Source: Planctomycetota bacterium
GTDB lineage: Bacteria; Planctomycetota; MHYJ01; WSZJ01; JACPWG01
Length of the DNA: 42,965 nt
NCBI GenBank assembly: GCA_016197205.1
Contig: JACPWG010000078.1
Location: 1 to 42,965, forward strand
Direction of reading: 5' to 3'
In this document: piece by piece, positions 16,911 through 24,195 of the stretch
How the letters are laid out: each line of letters begins with the position of its first letter
How positions within the stretch are numbered: the stretch's first letter is position 1
Program-made: the position numbers and the translations under genes
Notes under the pieces: model-generated
Told to the model about the DNA's origin: nothing
Database searches by the model: none
The model's input: the letters and a program-made list of their open reading frames with translations, nothing else

Positions 16911-16985
16911 TGGTTGGGGCGGAGGGATTCGAACCCCCAGATCGTGGATCCAGAGTCCACTGCCTTACCGTTTGGCGACGCCCCA
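16911..16985 (-). tRNA. tRNA-Gln (anticodon CTG)
   Basis: Read on the minus strand, it has a 7-bp acceptor stem (TGGGGCG / CGCCCCA), discriminator A and an encoded CCA (16911-16913). The D-arm contains GCC...GGC. The anticodon stem TGGA/TCCA closes the loop CTCTGGA with CTG at the anticodon, reading CAG. The T-arm holds GGTTCGAATCC. It is 75 nt including CCA. It lies immediately upstream of glnS. Confidence 0.95.
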
Positions 16986-17094
16986 AGGGGTGGAACGCTT
17001 CCAGGCGGGGTGGGTGCGTGGGGGCGGGGGCGCGCCCCCACCGAACGGGTTCAAGAGGGCGGGTAGCCTACCGCGGCCGGTGGGCGCAACCAAA

Positions 17095-17217
17095 GCGCCC
17101 GCGCAAAAATAACTGCGCAGACTCGGACCTCGAGGCTCCTGGGGGCGCGGCCCTCTGGGCCGCGCCCCCAGGCATGGGTCGATCCACGAAAATGTAAAGT
17201 AATTCTTGCGCGGGCGC
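17095..17217 (-). mobile_element. GCGCCC non-autonomous element, copy D (123 bp, inverted)
   Basis: Reverse orientation relative to copies A-C: starts GCGCCCGCGCAAAAATAACT and ends with the complement of GCGCCCGCGCAAGAATTA. It lacks about 22 bp of the GCGGGCC/GGCCCGC hairpin found in the 145-bp copies. Flanked by AAA on both sides (17092-17094 and 17218-17220), a perfect 3-bp direct repeat. Confidence 0.8.
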
Positions 17218-17266
17218 AAAGGAGCGCACCCTCCTTCGCTCCCGCCACCGCGGGAGCTTCGGAGCG

Positions 17267-17321
17267 TGCTGTTCCTCCGCAACATCTGCGCACATCGCGC
17301 AAATGTTGCGGAGGAACAGCA
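17267..17321. repeat. Perfect 19-bp inverted repeat
   Basis: TGCTGTTCCTCCGCAACAT at 17267-17285 and its exact complement at 17303-17321, with a 17-bp loop that itself holds GCGC / GCGC. No T-run follows, so it is not a typical intrinsic terminator. It lies close to copy D, in the gap upstream of the metalloprotease. Confidence 0.7.
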
Positions 17322-17324
17322 TAG

Positions 17325-17886
17325 TGGGGCGGCATCGAGAAGTCAAGCAAAAGGGTGGAAGGCCGGTGGGGCCGAGGAGTCCTGGCGGCCGCCGCCCCTG
17401 GCTGGAGTTCTGTCCGAAGCTGGGCGGACCGGTTCGTCACCGCAACTCAAATACTGCAGCCCTCACGACCACGGATCGTTCGCACCTCAGGTAGCTACCT
17501 GCCCGGCAGGAACCCACCTCCTTGCGCGGCCCGTGCCTCCGAGCGCGTAGGCGACCAAGTCCCCGCTGCACCCCTCGTGCTCTCTTTCGTTTCCCTCACT
17601 CTCCCTTCTCCCGACCGTTTCGTAGAACGTAAGGTGCTGCGAAGGTGCCAGTCCAAATTCGTTGCGTCTCGTGCCGGCGGCGCTTCGCTTCGGGCCGACC
17701 GCTAATCACCGCCATTGGAGGACAGCAAGCACCGCCCAAGCCCGCCCAGGTACCTGGTCGCCTCGCGATCCCGCCCGCCGTGTCGCCGTGGCTCCCCTGA
17801 CTCGACCCCGACTCCCCGGCGCACCCGCAGGCGTTTCCGCTGTAGAGAATTCCTACAAGCGTATTCGTCGGAGCTGCACATACTGA
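17325..17886. other. Gap without recognisable gene
   Basis: About 560 bp with several short frames on both strands, none with the GC-third-position pattern or motifs of the neighbouring genes. Only the 12-bp palindrome AGGTAGCTACCT (near 17488) stands out. Composition is less GC-rich than the genes around it. Confidence 0.4.
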
Positions 17887-17893
17887 ATCTCGC

Positions 17894-17922
17894 TTGCTCC
17901 GTGCTATGCAAACGGGTAGAAT
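17894..17922 (+). promoter_or_regulatory. Promoter of the metalloprotease gene (shared type)
   Basis: TTGCTC at 17894-17899, 17-bp spacer, TAGAAT at 17917-17922, followed by CGCGCGCG. The same boxes, spacer length and following bases occur at 19841-19869 before the YchJ-like gene. The leader then contains an 11-bp stem GGTGGACGGCG (17930-17940) / CGCCGTCCACC (18019-18029), with an inner TGGGGCATGC / GCATGCCCCA hairpin, and the block TGTGCGACGCCGCCCG near 18045 that is also shared. Confidence 0.6.
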
Positions 17923-18100
17923 CGCGCGCGGTGGACGGCGGGAGAGCTCTCGGGGCATTACCTGGGGCATGCGACGGCCCTCCGGGTGGCGGTGCATGCC
18001 CCAAGTAGGTCCTCGACACGCCGTCCACCCCACCGGCCGGATCCTGTGCGACGCCGCCCGGACTTACAGGTTCCGAAAGGTTCTCTGCTGGAGCAGCACC

Positions 18101-19273
18101 ATGGCCCGCCAACCTGCACCAAAGTCCGACGCCGCAAAGTCCGTGGACGCCAAGGCCGCCCCCGCGGCTGCTGCTGAAAGGGCGCCGGGGTACACCCACC
18201 GCTACTGCCATGCGCGTCCCACCCTGCCGCGCAGGTTCGGCCCGGGCGTGAGCGACGACCGCGCCAGTGCCATTCATGCGGTGGGCGAGAAGTGGGTCAA
18301 TGGCACCGTCCTGAGCTACTATTTCTTCAATCAACCCACTGACGGCGAGAACGTCGTTTTGGCCGACGGGAGTGTGCAATTTGTGAGCTGGGTCGGCGCC
18401 GAGTCGCAGAAAGAGGTAGTGCGCGGCGGCTTCAAGGCCTGGGCTGATCTGGGCATCGGGCTGAAGTTCAAGGAAGTTGCCTCACGCGATCAGGCCCTGG
18501 TGCGCATCGGCTTCATGGCAGGCGACGGCGCTTGGTCTTATGTGGGCCGTGCCATTCTGGACCAAGCCAGCGACCAACGCACCATGAACTTCGGCTGGAA
18601 CCTCACCGGCGACCTCGATACCGCGATCCACGAAATTGGCCACACGCTTGGCTTCGAGCATGAGCACCAGAACCCGTTCTCGGGCATCGTCTGGAACGAC
18701 GAAAACGTCTACGCCGCGCTGGCCAAGCCACCCAACAGTTGGAGCCGGCAGAAGACCTTTTTCAATATCCTGCGCAAACTGCCGGAGAACACGGTGCAGG
18801 GAACGCAGTGGGATCCGAACTCGGTGATGCACTACCCGTTCGAGGCCGGGCTCATCTTGGAGCCGCCGCAATATCGAACCCAGCCGCTGCAGCCTGCCGG
18901 TGGTCTCTCTGCGCGCGACCAGACGTACGTCAAGCAGCTCTACCCGGCGCAGGGCCCTGTCGCCGGCCTCCCGGAGCTGAAGTTGATGGAGTCACGCCCG
19001 CTGAACATCGGAGCCGGCCAGCAGGTGGACCTGCGCATGCTGCCCAAGCGTAGCCGCAACTACGAGATTCGCACCTTCGGCGCCTCTGACGTAGTGATCG
19101 TGCTGTTTGAGGATGTGAACGGCGAATTCAAATACCGCGGCGGGGACGACGACAGCGGCGAAGACCGCAATGCCTACCTCAAGTTGCGCATGTCACGCGG
19201 CAGCAAGTATGTGCTGCGGCTGCGCCTGTACTACGCCGATCATGCGGGCGAGACCGCGGTGATGTGGTGGTGA
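18101..19273 (+). CDS. Astacin-like zinc metalloprotease
   Basis: 390 residues from ATG 18101 with GGAG 8-11 bases upstream; the frame is open further upstream but runs through the promoter and leader. The astacin zinc signature H-E-I-G-H-T-L-G-F-E-H-E-H is at 177-189 (ligands His177, His181, His187; catalytic Glu178). The Met-turn S-V-M-H-Y is at 241-245, its Tyr being the fifth ligand in astacins. Residues about 300-390 resemble a PPC-type beta-sandwich (G-D-D-D-S-G-E-D...V-L-R-L-R-L-Y). There is no signal peptide: the N-terminus is Ala/Lys/Pro-rich, which is unusual for a family that normally acts outside the cell. Base composition seems lower in GC than the neighbours, which may mean transfer. 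Substrate unknown. Confidence 0.88.
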   Translation: MARQPAPKSDAAKSVDAKAAPAAAAERAPGYTHRYCHARPTLPRRFGPGVSDDRASAIHAVGEKWVNGTVLSYYFFNQPTDGENVVLADGSVQFVSWVGAESQKEVVRGGFKAWADLGIGLKFKEVASRDQALVRIGFMAGDGAWSYVGRAILDQASDQRTMNFGWNLTGDLDTAIHEIGHTLGFEHEHQNPFSGIVWNDENVYAALAKPPNSWSRQKTFFNILRKLPENTVQGTQWDPNSVMHYPFEAGLILEPPQYRTQPLQPAGGLSARDQTYVKQLYPAQGPVAGLPELKLMESRPLNIGAGQQVDLRMLPKRSRNYEIRTFGASDVVIVLFEDVNGEFKYRGGDDDSGEDRNAYLKLRMSRGSKYVLRLRLYYADHAGETAVMWW

Positions 19274-19835
19274 GCTAGGCCGCGCGCCCGGGCCGCATTC
19301 GTGGCGGCCCGTGGCGCACCTCGCCAAAGGAGAAGTGGGACAGGCACAAGTGATGCGCGCGACACGGCGGATCGGTTGTGACGCCCCCCCTTGTCTCGCG
19401 GAAGTGGCCGACTTGGTGGCGGCAATTGTCCGTCGATGCTGACCCTTCGGAGGGCCGCAGGCAGCGGTAGAGAGGGAGCGGCTCCCCGGTCAGGGCTCGA
19501 TCCGCATCGAGGTCTCCAGCGGACGGAAGTCGCACCCTGCGGCCGGCCGGGCGGGGTCGAGGCGGTCCACCGCGGCGTCGCCTGAAAAATGGGCATGCTT
19601 CAACCTCGTCCGGTAAAAGGGAGTCCGGTTCCAGCAAGGGCGGCCTGGCGGTGTTTCTGTCGACCGTGTGCATCGGCCTTGGACTGCAGGGCTTCCTGCA
19701 TGCACCGCACCACCGCGTTCGGGTTCGAGTTGCCGCTACCGTTTCGCAACGCGGTCCGGGCGCCCGGGAGAGGTCGGGCTCGCCTTTGTCTGCATCGGGG
19801 CGGACAGGTTCCTCACCGCACCTCGAACATGAAAT
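19274..19835. other. Gap without recognisable gene
   Basis: About 560 bp after the metalloprotease. A 239-codon minus-strand frame covers it and the YchJ promoter but has no homology signal I can see. No strong hairpin or repeat noticed. Confidence 0.4.
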
Positions 19836-19840
19836 CGGGC

Positions 19841-19869
19841 TTGCTCGTCTCCGCGCCGACGGGTAGAAT
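19841..19869 (+). promoter_or_regulatory. Promoter of the YchJ-like gene (shared type)
   Basis: TTGCTC at 19841-19846, 17-bp spacer, TAGAAT at 19864-19869, then CGCGCGCG. It matches the metalloprotease promoter in both boxes, in the last six spacer bases and in the downstream GC stretch. An imperfect hairpin and the shared block TGTGTGACGCCGCCCG (about 19947-19962) follow before the start codon. Confidence 0.6.
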
Positions 19870-19992
19870 CGCGCGCGTGGGATGGCACGGCGAATTCGCG
19901 CGGCACTGCCCGCGAATGCCACGCCCGACCCCCTGCGGCCGAGTCTTGTGTGACGCCGCCCGCTCGTCCACCTTCCGAATGCCGACTTCGCC

Positions 19993-20481
19993 ATGAAACC
20001 ATGCCCGTGCGGTCTGCCGTTGTCCTACGACGAGTGTTGTCGTCCGGTCATCGAGGGAACGCGGCCGGCGGCGACCGCTGAGCTTTTGATGCGCTCCCGG
20101 TACAGCGCCTACGTCGAGCAGCAGATCCCCTACTTGCGCACCTCGCTCCACCCGGCCCACCGGTCCGGCTACGACGAGCAGAGCAGCCGCGACTGGTCGA
20201 AGAATTCCGAGTGGCACTCCCTGGAAATCCTGAAGACAACCGGGGGCGGTCCGGACGATCGGGAGGGCGAGGTCGAATTCGTCGTGAACTTCACGCGGCG
20301 CGGCATCGCGCAGAAACACCACGAGGTCTCGACCTTCGCGCGCGAGGAGGGCGCCTGGTATTTCGTCGAGGGCAAGGAAGTGGGGCCGAAGCCTGTGGTG
20401 CGCGAGGCGGCCAAGCAGGGGCGGAACGATCCCTGCGCCTGCGGCAGCGGCAAGAAGCACAAGAAGTGCTGCGGGGCGTGA
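19993..20481 (+). CDS. ychJ: YchJ-like SEC-C motif protein
   Basis: 162 residues, matching the YchJ/UPF0225 family in length. Cysteine motifs occur at both ends: N-terminal C-P-C-G-L-P-L-S-Y-D-E-C-C (Cys4, 6, 15, 16), and the C-terminal SEC-C motif C-A-C-G-S-G-K-K-H-K-K-C-C. The middle has the family's conserved L-M-R-S-R-Y-S-A-Y segment (residues about 32-40). SEC-C motifs bind zinc and, in SecA, contact SecB and the ribosome. YchJ itself has no established biochemical function. The start ATG has no clear Shine-Dalgarno site. The stop codon is immediately followed by a G-rich tandem repeat. Confidence 0.92.
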   Translation: MKPCPCGLPLSYDECCRPVIEGTRPAATAELLMRSRYSAYVEQQIPYLRTSLHPAHRSGYDEQSSRDWSKNSEWHSLEILKTTGGGPDDREGEVEFVVNFTRRGIAQKHHEVSTFAREEGAWYFVEGKEVGPKPVVREAAKQGRNDPCACGSGKKHKKCCGA

Positions 20482-20592
20482 GCGGGGGCGAGGCGGGGGG
20501 GAGGCGGGGGGGAGCGGGGGGGAGGCGGGGGCGAGGCGGGGGCGAGGCGGGGGGGAGGCGGGGGGGAGGCGGGGGCGAGGCGGGGGCGAGGC
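20481..20592 (+). repeat. G-rich 11-bp minisatellite
   Basis: About ten units of AGGCGGGGGCG / AGGCGGGGGGG (10-11 bp) directly behind the ychJ stop codon, between two convergent genes. Each unit supplies a run of five to seven G, so G-quadruplex formation on the plus strand is possible. Unit number is likely to vary between strains. Confidence 0.85.
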
Positions 20593-20629
20593 GGATCGGT
20601 TGCGGTGAATCCGCGGTTGGGCTCCGATT

Positions 20630-22036
20630 TCACTCCGGCGCCTTCAGCGCATACAGGTCCTCCAGGCAGTGGAGACGCACGGGCGCGGCCGCGGCGGCGG
20701 GCACGGCGTCCAGCCGGTTGCGGGTGAAGATGCGACGGCCGAGGCTGGCCTTGCGCTCGTGCGGGTAGCCGGCGACCCTCGCTTCCAGCTCCGCGGCGAG
20801 CGCGCGGGTCGAGCGGACCGCGCCCCACTTGCACTCGCCGATTTCGGTCCAGCCGTCGTTGCGCAACGCGACCAGGTCGATCTGCGTGGCCGCATCCCAG
20901 TATTCCCCGATTTCGCAGGCGGCGGCCACCCCTTCGGCGGCGTGGAGGGCGGGCAGCGCCTCGCGACACAAGCGTTCGAAACAGCTTCCCCAGTAGGCCT
21001 CCAGCTCGGGGCGCACGAGTTCCGCGAAGGCACGGTTCGGGCCCAGGCGCAGGATCAGGCTGACGTTCGGCCAGACGAAACGAAACCAGAAGCGGAGGAG
21101 CGGATCCTCCAGCCGATAGCGTACCTGCCGTTGCACGGGCGGGCGGCCGGTGAGGGGGTAGCGGCGGGCCAGGTAGCCGAGCTCTTCCAGCCGGCTCAGG
21201 TAGTAGTGGAGGCTTCGATCGCCGATCCCGGTCCGGGCGGAGATGACGCGACTGGGGGCCGCGCCGGAGGCGAGAGCCAGGAGGATCGCGTAGTAGTGTT
21301 CCAACTCGCGCAACTCTTCGCGGAGGAGGAAATCCGGCTCGCGATAGAGGGGCGCGTACTCGTCGAGCAGCGTCGCCGTGATGTTCGTATCGACCGAGCG
21401 CTCTCGCGAGAAAGAGCGCAGGTAGAGCGGGATGCCGCCGCAGAGGAAGTAGATCCGCGCGTGGTCGGCCGCGGAGAGGCCGGGATGGAAGCGGGCCGCC
21501 TCGCGGTAGCCGAAGGGTTTGAGCAGGATCTGCCCGGTCCGGCGGCCGAACAGGGGGCTTTTTTTTCCGAGGAGGTCGCGCTCCATGAAGCCCATGTAAG
21601 AGCCGCACAGGATCAGCAGGACTTCCGTGCCGCCCCGCCACTCCCGGTCCCAGAGGCCCTGGAGCACGGAGGGGAGCTCGGGGGAGGCCTGGGCCATCCA
21701 CTGGAACTCGTCCAGGGCGAGGATGAGCTTGCCCCGCCGCGGACCGCGTTCGACGACGACGCGCAGCGCCGCGCCCCAGTCGGGGGCGGGAAAGGTGGCG
21801 AGGAGCGGCTCCCGGAGGGCGGCGGCCGCCGCGCGGAGAAACTCGCGGATCTGGGACTCGGCGGGCGCGGTCTTGCCGACGGCGTAGACGGCAGGCTTGC
21901 CCCGCAGAAAATGCAGGATCAGCTCGCTCTTGCCGACCCGTCGTCGGCCGTAGATCGGGAGGAAGGCCGAGCCCGGCGCGCGAAAGGCCGACTCGAGCAC
22001 CGCCAGCTCGCGCGTGCGTCCGATGAAGTCGTGCAT
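20630..22036 (-). CDS. Archaeal-type AAA ATPase with DUF234-like C-terminus
   Basis: 468 residues from ATG 22036 (M-H-D-F-I-G-R-T-R-E, the usual family start). P-loop G-R-R-R-V-G-K-S at 30-37 and Walker B L-I-L-A-L-D-E at 104-110. A sensor-like L-I-L-C-G-S follows. A winged-helix region (about 270-325) separates the ATPase from the C-terminal about 150 residues. These carry Q-I-D-L-V-A-L and I-G-E-C-K-W-G, the I-D...E-x-K pattern of restriction-nuclease-like folds described for DUF234. Such ATPases are common in archaea and mobile regions of bacteria; their role is unsettled, with DNA transactions or defence suggested. It stands alone, with repeats on both sides and an operator-like palindrome upstream, which fits an acquired or self-regulated gene. 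Confidence 0.88.
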   Translation of the reverse strand: MHDFIGRTRELAVLESAFRAPGSAFLPIYGRRRVGKSELILHFLRGKPAVYAVGKTAPAESQIREFLRAAAAALREPLLATFPAPDWGAALRVVVERGPRRGKLILALDEFQWMAQASPELPSVLQGLWDREWRGGTEVLLILCGSYMGFMERDLLGKKSPLFGRRTGQILLKPFGYREAARFHPGLSAADHARIYFLCGGIPLYLRSFSRERSVDTNITATLLDEYAPLYREPDFLLREELRELEHYYAILLALASGAAPSRVISARTGIGDRSLHYYLSRLEELGYLARRYPLTGRPPVQRQVRYRLEDPLLRFWFRFVWPNVSLILRLGPNRAFAELVRPELEAYWGSCFERLCREALPALHAAEGVAAACEIGEYWDAATQIDLVALRNDGWTEIGECKWGAVRSTRALAAELEARVAGYPHERKASLGRRIFTRNRLDAVPAAAAAPVRLHCLEDLYALKAPE

Positions 22037-22081
22037 GGTCGATCGCCTAGCGCACCGAGTGTACATTTGTCAAGTCGTACT

Positions 22082-22103
22082 TTGACGAGTCACGACTCGT
22101 CAA
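22082..22103. promoter_or_regulatory. Operator-like palindrome upstream of the ATPase gene
   Basis: TTGACGAGTC and its complement GACTCGTCAA are separated by 2 bp. Further TTGAC half-sites lie on either side (TTGTCAA near 22066-22072, on the minus strand TTGACA; CAAGTTGTGACTCG to the right). It lies 46-67 bp upstream of ATG 22036 in an AT-richer patch, where a repressor site would be expected. Autoregulation is inference. Confidence 0.5.
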
Positions 22104-22268
22104 GTTGTGACTCGCCGAACAGTGCCCTCGCGGTGGGCGTCGACCCCGAGCGCGACCGCGGCGCCCGTCGCGCTCGCGAGACGGGTTGCCGTGGGGGCGC
22201 AGGGAGAGCGAGCCGGGCTTTGGTCGAGCGCTGCCCGGCGTTTTTCTCACCCGACCCAGAGCCCTTGT

Positions 22269-22292
22269 GGTGCAGGGCTTCCGCCCTGCACC
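22269..22292. repeat. Hairpin GGTGCAGGGC
   Basis: GGTGCAGGGC / GCCCTGCACC with a 4-base loop. A sister hairpin with 11-bp arms (GGGTGCAGGGC / GCCCTGCACCC) is at 22389-22414. Both lie in the 867-bp gap upstream of ftsW, which holds no recognisable gene. Confidence 0.6.
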
Positions 22293-22388
22293 GACGGGGT
22301 GACCCGGTTGAAGGGCACTGAGCCCGTTGGGTGCGGGGCCGGCGCCGGGAGAAAGAAGGGAGGTGCTGCTGACACCCCGTGCGAGAGC

Positions 22389-22414
22389 GGGTGCAGGGCG
22401 CAAGCCCTGCACCC
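22389..22414. repeat. Hairpin GGGTGCAGGGC
   Basis: Second of two related hairpins in the gap before ftsW: 11-bp perfect arms, 4-base loop. Confidence 0.6.
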
Positions 22415-22469
22415 CCATGTGGACGCAAGTCGCGGGCACCGGTGAATACCCGGCTTGCGTCGGGCAAAA

Positions 22470-22624
22470 GGGCATGGTTCAAACCGGGGTCACAGACGTC
22501 GCCCGCTCAAGGGGAGCAAAACGGGGACATGACCTGAATTCGGGAAAGGGCTTGCGAGCCTCCGGGGACCCTCCTGGAATTCAGGATCGTGTCCCCCGTT
22601 GTTTGGCCGCTTTGAACCCTGCCC
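22470..22624. repeat. 155-bp palindrome bounded by GGGCATGGTTCAAA
   Basis: Left end GGGCATGGTTCAAA (22470-22483), right end TTTGAACCCTGCCC (22611-22624). Inner arms ACGGGGACATGACCTGAATTC-like (22521-22541) and its complement (22577-22599). Just outside, GGCTTGCGTCGGGCAAAAGG occurs on both sides (22452-22471 and 22626-22645) as an exact 20-bp direct repeat. The element therefore seems to sit between, or to have been duplicated with, these repeats. Confidence 0.65.
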
Positions 22625-22903
22625 GGGCTTGCGTCGGGCAAAAGGTCGGCGAAACCCCCAGGAAAGCGCCGGCTGGGGAAACACGGCGTGCGCGGGCATT
22701 TGTGCGCCGGACCTTCGCGCGGCAACCACCGCCGGGCCGCGTCCCCGCTCCGCCCGCCGTTGCCACCCCCCGCCACGGAAGCTTCTCAAGAACCGGGCCG
22801 CGCCGGCCGATGATACTATCGGCGGAGGAGAGGGCCGTCGGGACGGGCGCGCACGGGCGCCCCTGAACCGCGGCGCGGCGGCCCCTCGTGACCGCGAGGA
22901 CCT

Positions 22904-24133
22904 ATGATCCGCAGCCGAAACCTGATGCTCTTCGCCGTCGGCGTGCTCCTGGCCATCGGCGTCATCATGGTCTACAGCGCCAGCTATCTCTCGTCCGAAA
23001 GAAGCGGGCGGATCGCCGACGGGTTCCACTACCTCCGCCGCCAGGGGCTCTGGGTCGGCCTCGGCCTCCTGGCCCTCGCCGTCACCATGCACGTCGATTA
23101 CCGCTTCTGGTTCCGGCTGCGCTGGCCCCTCCTCGTCGTCACCGTCGGTCTCCTCGGTGCGGTGCTGGCCTTCGGCGTCGGCGACGTGCAACATGGCGCC
23201 CGCCGCTGGCTCCGTCTCGGCCCCATCGGCTTCCAGCCCTCCGAGCTGGCCAAGCTGACCGCCATCCTCTTTTTTTCGGCCTATGCCGCCGCCGACCCGG
23301 AACGGCTCCGCTCCTTCTTCAAGGGCTTTCTCCCCGCCCTCCTCATCCTCGGCGCCCTCTGCGGCCTCACCGTCCTCGAACCCGACTTGGGCACCACGGC
23401 CTTCCTCGCGGTCGTGTCCGTCGCCCTCCTCGTCGCAGGCGGCGCGCGCGTGTGGCACTTCGCCCCCGTCGCCCTCCTTGCCACCCCGGTCGCCGCCTAC
23501 GTGGCGTACCACAAGTTCGGTCATGCCCGCGACCGCATCTTCGCCTTCCTCCACCCGGAGGCCGACCCGCTCGGCAAAGGACACCAGATCCTCCAGGCGC
23601 TCATCGCGCTCGGCGCGGGCGGCGATACCGGCGTCGGTCTCGGCTTGTCGCGCCAAAAGCTCTTCTTCCTCCCCGAACGCCACACCGACTTCATCTTCGC
23701 CGTCCTCGGCGAGGAAATCGGGCTCGCCGGCACGCTCACCGTCCTCGCCCTCTTCCTCACGCTCCTCGTCGCGGGCCGCGCGATCTGGCGGAGCGCGCCC
23801 GATCGCTTCGGCTTCCTGCTCTCCTTCGGCGTCCTCTTCGCCATCGGCCTCCAGGCGGCGTTCAACGTCGCCGTCGTGACGGCCTGCGTCCCCACCAAAG
23901 GCATCTCGCTCCCGTTCGTCAGCTACGGCGGGTCGAACCTCATCCTCTCCCTCGCGGCCGTCGGCATCGTCGCGAACGTCGCCACGCGGGCCTCGTTCGA
24001 GGAGGAGGAAGAAGCCGAACCCTCGCCGGAGGCAGAGCCGGAAGCGGCCGAGCCCTTGCCCGACGGGGGAGGGGCGCCCGCCTTCGAGCCGTTGCTGCCG
24101 GCCTACCGGCCGGCGCGGAGCGAAGTGGCGTAG
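22904..24133 (+). CDS. ftsW: FtsW, SEDS peptidoglycan glycosyltransferase
   Basis: 409 residues. ATG 22904 has a GAGGA site 5-9 bases upstream. SEDS proteins polymerise lipid II into glycan strands in the cytoplasmic membrane; FtsW does so at the division septum with its partner class B PBP. About ten hydrophobic helices. Family signatures: G-F-Q-P-S-E-L-A-K, the L-E-P-D-L-G-T-T motif with the essential Asp, and G-I-S-L-P-F-V-S-Y-G-G-S near the end. A Glu/Pro-rich cytoplasmic tail of about 45 residues follows. FtsW rather than RodA is inferred from its place directly before murG. It starts the surviving part of the dcw cluster; mraY, murD, murE and murF are not upstream. Confidence 0.93.
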   Translation: MIRSRNLMLFAVGVLLAIGVIMVYSASYLSSERSGRIADGFHYLRRQGLWVGLGLLALAVTMHVDYRFWFRLRWPLLVVTVGLLGAVLAFGVGDVQHGARRWLRLGPIGFQPSELAKLTAILFFSAYAAADPERLRSFFKGFLPALLILGALCGLTVLEPDLGTTAFLAVVSVALLVAGGARVWHFAPVALLATPVAAYVAYHKFGHARDRIFAFLHPEADPLGKGHQILQALIALGAGGDTGVGLGLSRQKLFFLPERHTDFIFAVLGEEIGLAGTLTVLALFLTLLVAGRAIWRSAPDRFGFLLSFGVLFAIGLQAAFNVAVVTACVPTKGISLPFVSYGGSNLILSLAAVGIVANVATRASFEEEEEAEPSPEAEPEAAEPLPDGGGAPAFEPLLPAYRPARSEVA

Positions 24134-24195
24134 CCGGGGGCTTCCGGCCTCCGCGGCCTTCTTGGAAAAAAAGTGTCGGTCATTCAGAGTGGCGT

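Noticed and set aside
16885..16986. N-terminal extension of GlnRS by 34 codons
   Set aside because: It would translate through the tRNA-Gln gene, and the family start matches ATG 16884.
17267..17321. Perfect 19-bp stem as an intrinsic terminator
   Set aside because: No T-run on either strand, a 17-base loop, and no gene ends next to it.
19275..19994. 239-codon minus-strand frame between protease and ychJ
   Set aside because: No motif, Arg/Cys-rich composition, and it covers the ychJ promoter.
22888..24195. Long upstream extension of the murG frame
   Set aside because: It overlaps ftsW out of frame and is Arg/Pro-rich; MurG begins at the G-G-T-G-G-H motif after ATG 24196.
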